Origin: Hybos culiciformis
Taxonomy: Eukaryota > Arthropoda > Insecta > Diptera > Hybotidae
Length of the DNA: 64,000 nt
Reading direction: 5' to 3'
NCBI GenBank assembly: GCA_964007475.1
Contig: OZ023274.1
Span: 93,622,750 to 93,686,749 of the forward strand
This document shows, one piece after another, positions 52,910 to 64,000 of this stretch. The translations under genes were made by a program, and so were the position numbers. Each line of letters opens with the position of its first letter. The stretch's first letter is position 1. The notes under the pieces were generated by a model. That model searched no databases, was not told where the DNA came from, and worked only from the letters and a program-made list of their open reading frames with translations.

Positions 52910-55900
52910 TTACATATCAGAACTTAATAATGCTTTAACTTTAGTAGGACTTAATTCAGCTGACTCCATTGAGATTCCAGTAGTTGGATTACTAGAGCTT
53001 CCTTGACTTGTTTTTGAAAATTGTCTTGAAAATTTTCTATTAAGTATCCGATCTGACCTGCAAAAATCATCATTAAAAAGAATAAAATATATTTGAAATA
53101 TACAAATTAAATACAAACGAAAGCAGAATATAATAAAACATAACAAAATAATAATTATCAAATCACATTAATAGTAGATTATTGTATATGTAAACTAAAT
53201 TTGTTATTAATTAAGAGTTCTGTATACACAAAAATACATTGACACGAGTCAATACAAGTGTCAATGTATTTTTGTGTAAATACAGAACGAGTTGTATAAC
53301 AAATTTTGTTTACATATCCAATATACTGTTTTAATGCGTAGGGGAGAAGTAGTTGCAAAGAGAGAACATTTTTTCTTCTCATTTTTTCTCCTTTTTTTTT
53401 TTTGTATTTGGCTGTATTCAAATATTGTGAGTTTGTTTAGGTATTATGTAATATTCAATACGAAACATCTAAATGATTTCATTATTTACGCTGATGCATC
53501 TAAATTTTTTCATTATATACGCTGATGCATCTAAATTTTTTCATTATTTACGCAGATGCATCTAAATGATTGCATGTGTATTGACGCATATAATACTCCA
53601 TTTAGTGATCTAAATTCTATAGCACTAAATACAACATAACGATCCCCAACGCATTAAAAATAATTATGCAAACTATCATATATTTTTTAATTAATTTGTT
53701 GAAACTGATAATATTGAAAGTAGTGTTATGTATGTTTTGTGAATGAATAAAATAATGTTTTATTAGGAGTAGTGAACAATTTTCTTTAATTCATTAAAAA
53801 AAAATTTACCAATAATAAATAAATTTTAAAATTGATATAAGAAACATAATTCTTACCAGAACTGAATTAAAGCATTCAATATTTTATCTATACCTACTAA
53901 AAAAAATATCTAATTTTTAATATCTAAAAATTTAACATCAGAAATTCTTAATTTAACAAACACTTCAGAAAGTGTAAGGGAGAAAATGTTTATAAGATAC
54001 ATAATTTCATATGATTTCATAATTTGTTTAAAGTTATCGATTCAATTTCATGAGCTATAATGAAAAAATATAGTATAACTAAATATGTGACTTATGCTTT
54101 AATGAGTTTTCATTTCTTTCCCAGTGATAATTTTTTTTGTGGTACATTCAAAAGTAATTCTACAAATTTCAAATATTTCATCTAAATATGTATGCGAATG
54201 AATACTGATTGATTGTATTACATAAATAACGATATAATGATTTAGGCAAATAAAATATATGATCGAATTTATAACTGAAAACATACATGTATCATAAACA
54301 AAAAATGTTTGACTAAACACGGCTTATAATATATATTGAGTTCATACCATTCGAGGTTTTTCATAAATTGAATAATAGATTGAGTACTCCGAAAATGATT
54401 GCCACCTGTATTGATTAATGTATTTTCGTAGTTATCAGTAAGTTATAATTAAACAAACAAAAAATATTCTATAGATATCCATAGTTCTCTTTCTCATTTG
54501 TAATATATAAACAAAATTTAAATATTTTATAGACCAGAAATTACAACTTTAATACATTTTTTTGACTTGTAGTGTGTAGTCTCCAATGTATAACTGTGAC
54601 GTATATGTATAACTTCTGTTATTATCGCTATAAACAATCTCGAAAGTTTTTTTAACTTGATCCCGAGAAAATTATTAAAACAATACATATATTATGGTTA
54701 AAACATATTTTCTCCCAACTTACTTTTTCAAGCACATTCGTTTAACATTCCTTTTCCAAACAAAGAAAAAGAATATTAATATTCCTTGAATTGCATTAAT
54801 GAAATCACTTGCATAAAAAATTGCTTCATGTTCTGTTCCAGCTATATAAGATGCGACTTCCATTATCCAAGTAACACCCATAATCATAAAAAGTCGCAAG
54901 AATAACTCGAAACTAAATTTTTAAAGAAAATATTTAAAAATATGAAACTAAAATTAATGAAAATGTTAGCCATCTCCTACGTTCAATGTAGGATTAGTTT
55001 TGTTAGTAAAGTTATACTTATTCTTTTCGGACTTTAATATTTTCCGGTTTTCTTTTTTTGAAATTATATTTGTCATTTCAAGCTGTAGCTGTCGAATCTT
55101 TTTGGCAGTCAAAATAAACATTAGAGTATTAAAAACAATAATGGCAAGAACAAGACCATAGAAATATAACATTGCTGTCCAACCGTGCATCACTATAGAT
55201 AAATTATTATATTCTCATAATTTATTTTTATTTATTTGAGAAAATTGATCGCAATACTTACAATTCAGGAAACAAAAATTGTTACCAATTCCTGTTTTCC
55301 ATTTAATATCAATTGAACTAAAATCAACTGCTAAAATAAGGCACAAAAATATTAATGGAATTCCCCAAGCGTAAACCGAATAGAAAATGAATCTTTTTCG
55401 TTGTCCAAGCCGATCATTATGTTTTCTTCCAGTAAAATTCCACCACAAATCAAAACTTATAATACTTAGCCAAAAAAATGCAGCCGTAAAAAAGAAGTAA
55501 GTAAAATATCCTGGAAAATTCAATATTTATGTTTTATATTTACTCAAATAAGTCTAATATATATATGCTTAAATAATCTAATTAATTTATCCGATAGAAA
55601 AGAGCACAAAATACTAGGAAATAATTTTTTGATGCAAGTATATAAATGCACATTGTTCGAATTTAGTTAAAGTTTTGTGGGATTATATTATATTAATAAA
55701 AAAAAATTTAAAGAATTATGTTGTATACTGTTAAATCAATAAATAAAACTTTTCATAATCGTTTTTGTGCAATTTTAAAAATATTTTAAGTATTTTAAGA
55801 AACTCTTTATCTGCTACGAAGAAACTTCTTTTTTATACATATTATTCAATTTACTCAATTTAATTGACGAAGTCTCATTGGCGCAAACTAATGCCTCATT

Positions 55901-58212
55901 ATTTATTATTTTTTTAAGATTTAATTATTATTATTAAATCTTATTAAGATTTAATTATTATTATTAAATTTTTTATATTATTATAAATAATTATCTTTTA
56001 TAACGTTTGTTGGTATTAAGATAAATTAAATATATATTAGAATTAAATTAAATATTTTTTTTACCCAAAAAAGAACAACTGGGTTCTTCAATATTGAAAG
56101 GTGGAACCATTTTAATATATGCTATACAAGAATATGAAAGCACTAGTGACAATAAATAGCATATCAATGATTTGCCATGCAATGTTCTTAATTCCGTAAC
56201 AAAAGCATACACACATATAGTGGCTATCATAAATAATCCAGACAAATAGAGACCTAAAAATGTATACAAAATTTTTAATTATTATGTTAAACTTATTATA
56301 TACCCACTTATATTATACTATGAATAAAATTTGTAAATCTTTTAATCATAATGCTTCATTTAGTTAATTTTAAGTCTAATTGGGTTTAAGAATTTTAAAA
56401 TTATACTTACTACATCCATCAAAAATATCCTTCCAGGAAGGTGTATAATGAATGGAGCACATAAAAACAGCTATTTTTGGTAGTCCTTCATTTTCCTACG
56501 AATAAAACGTCGTTGTTAAATAAGATGTTATGCTGCCGATATTACATTTACACTACATTTCAAAAATAATACTCGATACATTATATACAAAGTAGATTCA
56601 ACTCAACCTTAGGAGTAGTAATTTTTCTTTTAGATTATCATTTAATGATATACATGAGAACTTAAGAAAATTAATATGGTGATGAAAATTACAGATCGTG
56701 ATGTTCGCGTTTGGTTTAAGCAAAGTTTAAAAAAATATTTACCACCAAAGCAACACAATGATCAGAGTTTTCCAATGTCTCGTTATCAGAATCAAAGAAT
56801 AATCGACCATCCTAAAAACAAAATTTAAACAGATTTAAAAATTTTGGAATTCCAAATCAAAGATTCTTTATTTACTTCTAATATTTCCCATTGTTCTTCC
56901 CTAATCTCATCTGGCTCTAAAGCAAATATATTCTTACAAGTTGGTCGATTGTATTGTGGATGAAAATGTTCAAAAATATCTTTGGTAATTCCTGAAATAT
57001 TCACTTCATATCTTTCTAAGTCTTCGACGTCCTTACATTTGCCATCTTCGATATAAATTTGATTTCTCTTGGGACAACAAAACTTCAAACAATTTCGTAA
57101 CAAACATATGCAACCTCTTACATGAGGTTTCGCATCAACTTTATTATCCGAATGCAGATATTCATGATCATATATTCCAGTTAGGTTTGCTGTAAAATAT
57201 ATTAGTTAAAATTATAGTCAACGCTAAGTTGTAGCACTGATTAAAAATAAAATTATAATGGCATAGAGCACATTTTTCAGATTTCAATTTAAAGCATTTT
57301 CATATATATCTATCTTTATTTTAAGGACATTTATGGAGTTGAAACATACGAAAAAATATTATTTAGAAATAATTTGAAACCTTGAAACACTTAACGACTT
57401 CACACTAGTTTATTAATTATAAACATTTTAAGTCCAACCGGTGCGATACCGACTGTTGCTAGTAAATTTGATCCGTGTATTAAATACTAAGATCAGGACT
57501 GCCAGATTCAAGGCACTCAAAATTTAATAAAATTCGAACAATTCACTTCAAATTATTAGTGAAACCAAAATGTTAAATCATTCATCGCGAAATTAAATTC
57601 TTAATTAATAAATAATAAAAAATTATAAAAGTTGACAAAAACAATAAAATTTAAAACAAAAATTATATGTAGAAAACTTTTATAAATATTCTTTTTATCG
57701 CTATTAATATAAATAATAATACAAAATTTCTTCATTCATAAACGCTGGCAAAGATTAAAGAATTAATAGCTTTTATTGTCGTATACCTATCCAAATTAAA
57801 AATGGGTTGTTTATTCGCAAAAAAAGTATCTAATATTATTTTCAGCAGAAATCCAGACATAATAACATACATGCATAAAAAATATATTTCATTTTAAAAT
57901 GTATTCTGAGGAGCTATTAATTGTGTATTTAAAAAATAGCATTATAAGAACAAAAATACTATCCAGGGTTACAAAGCTCATTAACTTCTTTTATTTTGGT
58001 TTTTTTTTTTTTTTAATAACTTTAATTAATGTACCGGGAATTAAAACTCCTTCGTGTAAATATGATCCATTTAATAATTGTTCACTATTTGTTAAATTAA
58101 TCGTGTCATGATAATGACATGGTAATTTTACATTATTTAATATAACTTCATTACATTTTACTTGACTAAAAATCAAGAAAAGAATTAAAAAATCAGCAAA
58201 AAAATATTTCAT
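52910..58212 (-). CDS. Methuselah-like receptor D (531 aa, 9 exons)
   Basis: The exons, in coding order, are 58212-58035, 57189-56876, 56811-56743, 56495-56411, 56253-56065, 55510-55262, 55192-55018, 54912-54724 and 53057-52910. They total 1596 nt, in frame. The signal peptide is followed by LPCHYHDTINLTNS, LLNGSYLHEGVLIP, ANLTGIYDHEYLHS and RGCICLLRNCLKFCCPKRN. Helices and motifs (ELRTLHGKSLIC, SFDLWWNFTG, GVTWIMEV) are as in B and C. The last exon is longer and unique: after SDRILNRKFSRQFSKTSQG it ends SPTKVKALLSSDM, so the cytoplasmic tail differs from its neighbours. Intron 8 (53058-54723) is long and contains a composite fold-back repeat. First in transcriptional order of the head-to-tail cluster. 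Ligand and G protein unknown. Confidence 0.92.
53175..53659 (+). repeat. Composite fold-back repeat, copy 2 (in intron 8 of receptor D)
   Basis: A diverged member of the 26324/58672 family. The hairpin arm with GTATACACAAAAATACATTG is inverted within 60 bp, followed by an element bounded by TTTTAATGCGTAGGGGA and its inverse (TCCCCAACGCATTAAAA). A 31-bp tandem array has expanded inside it. Confidence 0.7.
53466..53572 (+). repeat. 31-bp tandem repeat (about 3.4 units)
   Basis: Units begin at 53466, 53497 and 53528, each starting CATCTAAAT and ending CGCTGATG or CGCAGATG. A partial fourth follows. The array is absent from the other two copies of the host repeat. Confidence 0.85.
55914..55973 (+). 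repeat. Two 30-bp palindromic tandem units in intron 5 of receptor D
   Basis: TTAAGATTTAATTATTATTA and ten further bases are repeated twice in succession. Each unit is itself close to a palindrome. Confidence 0.7.
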
Positions 58213-58400
58213 TCTTATGCTTCATAAATTTTAATTCATATTTTTATTTTTTAATTATTTTTTTATTATTGTTATTATATTTTGTTTACTTTTTCAATAC
58301 TATCGATGTTTTCTCAGCTAAATTCTCGATGAAACTAAAACCAAAATAAAACAAAATTATGGTTTCGAAAAAATAAAAAAAAATATATACATATATATCA
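58213..58400 (-). promoter_or_regulatory. Upstream region of receptor D
   Basis: Keeps a diverged form of the block found before receptors B and C (CGAGAATTTAGCTGAGAAAAC on the minus strand at about 58310-58331), at a similar distance from the ATG. Confidence 0.4.
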
Positions 58401-58671
58401 ATTTTAAATTTTGTAAAATTATAGCTTCAATTCAATTTTAAGTTAAAAAAAAAAAAAAAACAGTGCACTTAACATAATAAAACCAACATATGGAATATCG
58501 ATTATTCTGTTAGAAACAACGCATGATCCAATAATATCGGGATTTCAAATGTAATAAATAAAAAGAAATAAATTTATTTTTAAAGCGAAGCATCATGAAA
58601 CTCGATGTCACATTATTGTCTAGAACGGAAAGTTAATAATTAATTACATTTTGTACAATTTATTAATTAAT

Positions 58672-59024
58672 TTAATGTGCATGTGATCGGTAAGTTGTAT
58701 TTACAATCGTAAATTTAGCTAGGTAAATGGTATATTACAGACGTCAATACACATGTAATTATTTAATTAAGTAAATTTTATTTACATTCTCCGTATTAAG
58801 TAAATTTTATTTACTTTCTTCATTTTGAACTTTTGTTTTATTATTTGCATTGCAAATGTATTGATTGCAACTACCTCTCACATGCACATTAAAACAGTAT
58901 ACAAAACATGTTAATAAAATTTGTTATAAGGTCTCGTGATATAAGTATTGACTCGTGTCTATGTGTTTTTGTGTATACACAACTCGTTGTAATAACAAAT
59001 TTTCTTAACATGTGTTGTAATCTA
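58672..59024 (-). repeat. Composite fold-back repeat, copy 3 (inverted)
   Basis: Reverse complement of the repeat at 26324-26738, nearly identical over most of its length. It lacks about 60 bp, including the second hairpin arm of copy 1. Begins TTAATGTGCATG and ends CATGTGTTGTAATCTA. Confidence 0.8.
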
Positions 59025-59879
59025 GTATTAATGGCCCTGAATTATAATTTCATTTGATAAGTTTTCTGACATGATAAATAGCAGGGCCTTCCAAATTTGA
59101 AACGTATGAATTTCGATGAAGATGGACGAGAGGAAAAAAATATTTTTTTAAACACAGTGAGTTCCTGAAAATTTTTTATCGGACGTAATGCGATATTTAA
59201 AAGTAAGTGTTTGATATATTTTTCCTTGATTTGACAAATAACTTATCAACAAGTTCGTTTCGACCTACATATATACACAAAAGTTAAAGCTATGTATTTT
59301 TCAGTGACATTATAATTTCTTTGCGTACTTACAAAACCCCATATTTTTATTTTCGTAACTGCATCCTATCATAGAAAATTTTTATCGTAAATTTTTTTTC
59401 TATTTTTTATCATTATCAGTTAGTGGCTTTATTTTGTTTACCTACAATCGACTTTTAATTTTTTTTTTAAATAATAATTATACATTCTGATAAAAAAAAA
59501 ATCATAATAGTAATTTTTAAACTTATTCAATTCCTTGTAAAAATTATAGGTCAAGCAAAAATAAATTCTAATCATGTAGATACGATTATATTTTGCTCTT
59601 CTTCACTTTTTTTATTTTTAAAGCATGAAAAATAAAATTAACATCAAAACTTTTCAATCTATTCTCGTAAAAAAGTTCGCTTAAGAACCAAAAAAAATTT
59701 CAAGTGTCAAATTAGTAATTAAAGAAAATCATTGAAAGAGCATTCAATAATAATATACAAATTAAGATACCAACGACGACGACGTTAAATATTTGGTATT
59801 TGTATTCTAAACACATATTCATAAAAAATATCAATTTTATTATAGAATTTTTTTTTTCAATTAGAACATTAAATTAAAC
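59025..59879. other. Intergenic stretch upstream of receptor D
   Basis: No gene or repeat is recognised apart from a short (CGA)n run near 59776. Confidence 0.45.
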
Positions 59880-60165
59880 CATTGAGTAATAATATTTATT
59901 TATAAGAGGGACAGAATTCATACAAGTAAATTTTTTTCAAAAATTATGACAATATTTTGAATGTATTGAGTAAAATTTTTTAACTCAAATGTGTTTATTC
60001 TTAATTTTATTATTTTTATTATTGGATTAAGAATAAACACATTTGAGTATGCAATTTTTATTCAATACATTGAAAATATTGTCATCATTTTTGAGTTATT
60101 TGAAAAAAAATTCTGAAATTTACTTGTATGAATTCAGACCCTCTTATAAATATTATTACTCTATG
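59880..60165. mobile_element. Palindromic MITE, copy 4
   Basis: Same fold-back family, 286 bp. The right end is CTCTATG. Perfect 7-bp duplication ATTAAAC (59873-59879 and 60166-60172). Confidence 0.85.
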
Positions 60166-62310
60166 ATTAAACTGAAAAAAAATAATAATCAAGAATGAAA
60201 ATCTTGTCCTCTATATAATGCTTTTAACATTTTTCAAATTCTAATACGCTTTGTGTTATGCTAACGTCTTCCAAAATTATATCTACTACATCATTCAATT
60301 TATGTAAAATCTGACCTTTTTCTTTGACTCTGTTTGTTTATTTCGAAAGTTAAATCATCAAATATTGTTCAAAGTATATATTGTTTGATATGTATAGTAT
60401 CTTGTGATCGCGACTACTTTTTCACTTATTTTATTTTATACTAAAAAACTTTCGATCTATCGTGAGTTTGTGCGAAACAGGGGTTTCGTTGAGAAAAAAA
60501 GCAATTAAATAAGTGTTGACGGTTAAAGATGATTCAGGCATCCTACTCCTCCAATTTAGTAGTAGCCACTTAACATTAAATTTTTTTCTCATAAATTAAA
60601 AATTAAAAATTCACACACGAGCTAAAAAATTTAGAAGTTTTATTATAGTAATTATACATTTAATTATATAGTAGATTCCTTAAAAACATTAAATATAAAG
60701 ATAATGATTAATATGTTTCATTTTATATTACACTATGATTATTCCAAGAATAAGGTGTCTATCAGTAATTTATATGTATGTATATATATTTTTCAATTCT
60801 ATTGAAATTTTCTTCTTGAGAAAAATTATAAGATTTTATTATGTTTCACATTATACTTCATAACAACTACTCCTATTTATTTATTAGAATATTATTACTA
60901 TATTATTAAACCTTGAGAAATGACCTCTGAATATTGTATATGGATATCAATAAAAAAAAATTGTTTTCTTAATAATTACATATTGTATCCATTACACATA
61001 TGTGTTTTTTTTTTAATCAACTTTACCATGATACAATCCAATTCATAATAAAGAAAATTTCATTGATTTACATTATATTCAGAAAACAAAATTATAATGA
61101 TTGATTGATCAATTATAATAGGAAATATTTTTGTAATTAAAGATATATAATTATACATAGATATTTATTTTTAGATAAAATTTTTAAATAAAACTTTTAT
61201 CATTATTTTCGTTTTATAGTAAAGGTTTTTTGGAAATGTACTTCCCTTCTTTCAGGATTAAAAAAAATATTTTTGTTAAATGTACATAATTATCAAAGTA
61301 TAGATTTAAAGAGTATTTGAAATGCTTCTTGATTCGTCTATTAAGACTTTGTTATAAGTAAACCTTTTGAGCACGTTATTCTTCTACAAGCTTTCAATGT
61401 AAGATAAATTTCAAATATACTTTACATATTCTGTTTCTTCGAACCCGGAATGGCAATATGTTTTGCACATAATTATTAATTCTATCAAATAATCATCAAA
61501 ATTATTCTTATATAAAATAAGATTCTTCAAAATGACCTTGTTATTCTTGCTATTGAAAAATACAAGGTTGTGGCGTTACCCAAATAAAAAAAAATAAAAA
61601 TAAAAAACATTTCATTTTTAGTTATTCTAATAAAAATCCATAATCTATATTTTTTTTTTTATTCTAAAATTACATCCAACTGCAAATTATATTTTGATTG
61701 AATAAAATTAGAAAACTATTTATATCGTTTGTACGCTTCAACATTGTAATAAATAAAAAATATTAGTATTGTTTGCGTTTTAAAAATATGAAAAATAAAA
61801 GAAAGATTTGAACAATATATGAAGTATACTTGTCGATGGAAAACTTAAACATAAATCTTAGCTTGAGATGAAAACTTAACCTACAAAAAGTGTTAATGGT
61901 ATGGTCTTTTTCGTGATTTTTTTCTTACCATACACTGAGTTACCACAGTGTTGAAGCATCAAGCGATATTCTATATGATTTTTATTTTGAATGCGTTGTC
62001 TATCGAATTATAATAATTTTCTAGAACCCATCAGAATAATAAAATCGAACAAAAAAAAAATTTAATAACATTTTATTTATTTATTTAAAGCACGTTCTAA
62101 GTTATTATCAAATGACAATATTTGGTCTTCAATTATTATAATTCTCTGATGGGCGGACACAAGCACATTAAATAATTTGGAAATCATAATGACATAATAA
62201 AGAATGGTTGAAATTGCGAGTTATAAGTACAAGAAATTGCAATAATTTTTCAATTTTTTTCAAAGCATGATACAAAAATTAATTCCTTCATTCCTATAAT
62301 AGTTAATATA
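60166..62310. other. Intergenic stretch before the retrotransposon
   Basis: No gene seen. A short (ATTT)n run near 62081 may mark another degraded retrotransposon tail. Otherwise AT-rich with homopolymer tracts. Confidence 0.45.
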
Positions 62311-64000
62311 ATTTATTTATTTATTTTCAAATGCTTAATACAAGCGAATACAACTTAATGATAATAAAATTAAATTAAATATATGTACAATCAATTTGAA
62401 TAAGGGATGTAAGAATATATACAAAGCAGCAGTATTTACTATTAAATAATGTATCACTTAGTTTGAATTAATTAAAAAATTATGATAAAATTTACTTTTA
62501 AAAGTAGGACTTTCGAAAACGTATAACTGAAGAAGGAAATGGTATCGGTTATAAATTTTGAATAGGGAGTTAAGTGGGCTATATTGACCATAATTGGTTC
62601 TGGAAAATTGAATACTAATGACATCAAAATTTCTAAGAGTTCTTGAGGGCACATTGAAAAATAGATTAGACATTAAACAGCTACTTGTCGTTTTTCCTTC
62701 GATGACTTTATGGATAAAGCTGAACGACAAATAAGCTCTTCTATTCTCCAGACTTGGGAGATTTAGAAGTTGAAGTCTGTCAGTGTATGGAGGTAAATTA
62801 AAATTATCCTGCCAATTCAGTCTCCTTAAAGCGAAACGCAGGAAATTTTTTTGAACCGATTCCAATCTAGAGATATGAGCTGCGTAGAACGGATTCCAGA
62901 CTTGGCAAGAATATTCCAAAGTGGGTCGAACAAAAGAAGAATATAAAAGTTTCATAACATATGGGTCATTGAATTGTTTAGATTGCCTCTTGATAAAACC
63001 AAGAACACGCAGAGCCTTACTTGTAACAAAATCGATATGTTTAACAAAATTCAACTTTTCATCCAACAAAACTCCAAGATCAGTGGTCTCTACTTCTCTT
63101 GTTAAAGAAGAGGATCCAACACTGTATTGAAAATCAAAAATATTTTTCTTTCTAAAGAATGACATTGAGTGACACTTATTAACGTTTAAATGAAGATTAT
63201 TTGAGGTACACCAATTGCTAAATGATTCAACATCATTTTGCAAGTCAATGCAATCAGAATAACAAGTTATGGACTTGAATATTTTGGCATCATCTGCGTA
63301 AATAAGAACTTCAGATGACTTTAGTATATTTGGAAGATCATTTATAAATAAAATAAAGAAAATAGGACCAAGGTGGCTACCTTGTGGGACACCACAATTC
63401 ACCAAAAACGGTGCTGATAAGAAGTTATTAAAAGAAACCTGATAATAACGATTAGATAAGTAATCATAAATCCAATTAACAAAAGCTGAATGAAAACCCA
63501 TTTTGTCCAATTTACAAATTAGGGTTTTGTGGCATAATTTGTCAAAGGCTTTCGAAAAATCTGTGAAAATACAGGCGACATAATTTCCGGAAAGAAATTT
63601 ACTATTACAAAAAGACGTAAAGTCTAAAAGGTTAGTGGTAGTTGACTTCCCACGAACGAAACCATGTTGTCTATCAGAAATAATAGGCTTGATGAAAAAT
63701 TGTAGGTTGTCAGAAATAATTGACTCAAATAGTTTAGGCAAGGAAGATAGTCGGGCGATGGGCCTATAATTCTGAATATGTGCTTTATTGGATTTTTTAT
63801 GAAGTGGAATAATATAGGATATTTTCCAAATATTAGGGAAGCAACATGAAGAAATAGACATATTAAATAGAATATAAAGTGGTTCAATTAATTTATCCAT
63901 ACATTCCATCAAGAAAACGGTAGGAATACCATCTGGTCCTACTGTGTTTGATTTTTTTAATTTCTGAATATGTTTGGAGATTTCATTTTTAGATATATAT
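62311..64000 (-). mobile_element. Non-LTR retrotransposon, 3' part, running off the right edge
   Basis: Contains the reverse transcriptase reading frame, a 3' UTR of about 130 bp and an (AAAT)n tail at 62311-62326. The 5' part lies outside the window. A second, truncated copy is at 40301-40441. Confidence 0.9.
62458..64000 (-). CDS. Reverse transcriptase of a non-LTR retrotransposon (partial)
   Basis: The frame is open from the window edge (64000) to TAA at 62458. The part upstream of the first methionines reads KKSNTVGPDGIPTVFL, so the true start lies beyond the window. Motifs in order are GPDGIP, NYRPIARLSSLPKLFE, HGFVRGKSTTTNL, FTDFSKAFDKLCH (first catalytic Asp), GVPQGSHLGPIFFILFINDL, the catalytic box LIYADDAKIF, and LHLNVNKCHSM (thumb). 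C-terminal segments include YSCQVWNPF and RRLNWQ, typical of insect CR1/Jockey-group LINE proteins. No stop or frameshift interrupts about 510 codons, so the copy may be recent. It copies its own RNA at the insertion site; an N-terminal endonuclease is expected upstream but not seen. The exact clade is unresolved. Confidence 0.92.
   Translation of the reverse strand, partial: YISKNEISKHIQKLKKSNTVGPDGIPTVFLMECMDKLIEPLYILFNMSISSCCFPNIWKISYIIPLHKKSNKAHIQNYRPIARLSSLPKLFESIISDNLQFFIKPIISDRQHGFVRGKSTTTNLLDFTSFCNSKFLSGNYVACIFTDFSKAFDKLCHKTLICKLDKMGFHSAFVNWIYDYLSNRYYQVSFNNFLSAPFLVNCGVPQGSHLGPIFFILFINDLPNILKSSEVLIYADDAKIFKSITCYSDCIDLQNDVESFSNWCTSNNLHLNVNKCHSMSFFRKKNIFDFQYSVGSSSLTREVETTDLGVLLDEKLNFVKHIDFVTSKALRVLGFIKRQSKQFNDPYVMKLLYSSFVRPTLEYSCQVWNPFYAAHISRLESVQKNFLRFALRRLNWQDNFNLPPYTDRLQLLNLPSLENRRAYLSFSFIHKVIEGKTTSSCLMSNLFFNVPSRTLRNFDVISIQFSRTNYGQYSPLNSLFKIYNRYHFLLQLYVFESPTFKSKFYHNFLINSN

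Noticed and set aside
62081..62310. Possible retrotransposon tail left of the LINE
   Set aside because: Only the (ATTT)n run supports it; no match to other copies.
62921..63130. + strand frame within the retrotransposon
   Set aside because: Antisense to the reverse transcriptase frame.
1..64000. CRISPR arrays, bacterial operons, tRNA or rRNA genes
   Set aside because: No direct-repeat/spacer arrays, cloverleaf or rRNA-like sequence was found; the window is eukaryotic with spliced genes.

Overview
The window looks like nuclear DNA from an AT-rich insect, most likely a fly. The evidence is a tandem cluster of Methuselah-type secretin-family receptors with short GT-AG introns, secreted-protein genes with GATA/TATA promoters, and insect-type non-LTR and DNA transposons. 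The order-level call is an inference. More than 85% of the window is non-coding and full of poly(A)/poly(T) tracts, so most short open frames are noise.

Layout. Positions 1-10.7 kb hold no recognisable gene; the one clear structure is a near-perfect fold-back repeat at 7463-7650. From 10.9 to 14.7 kb there are two paralogous secreted-protein genes on the + strand. Each has a 14-codon signal-peptide exon and one large exon. The first carries five cysteine-rich units, four of them almost identical 330-bp DNA repeats. The second has a single divergent unit. Their promoters are conserved, with a GATA-site cluster and a TATA box. At 18.6 kb a + strand signal-peptide exon, ending in a good splice donor, opens an unidentified gene. 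A possible 54-nt second exon lies at 22.4 kb.

From 29.9 to 58.2 kb four head-to-tail genes on the - strand encode Methuselah-like seven-transmembrane receptors of 523, 525, 525 and 531 residues. I could assemble all nine exons of each. Every copy has the same intron phases (1,0,0,1,1,1,2,2), so the cluster arose by tandem duplication of one nine-exon ancestor. The two middle genes share an almost identical first exon and upstream region although the rest has diverged, which points to gene conversion.

Mobile elements are concentrated around the receptor cluster. They include four copies of a palindromic MITE, each with its own perfect 7-bp target duplication, and three copies of a composite fold-back repeat. 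There is also a decayed hAT element with a perfect 8-bp duplication and two further terminal-inverted-repeat elements. At the right edge a non-LTR retrotransposon (reverse transcriptase intact as far as visible) runs out of the window. A short 5'-truncated relative of it lies at 40.3 kb. The least described items are the palindromic MITE family, the tandem-repeat secreted protein and the conversion tract.
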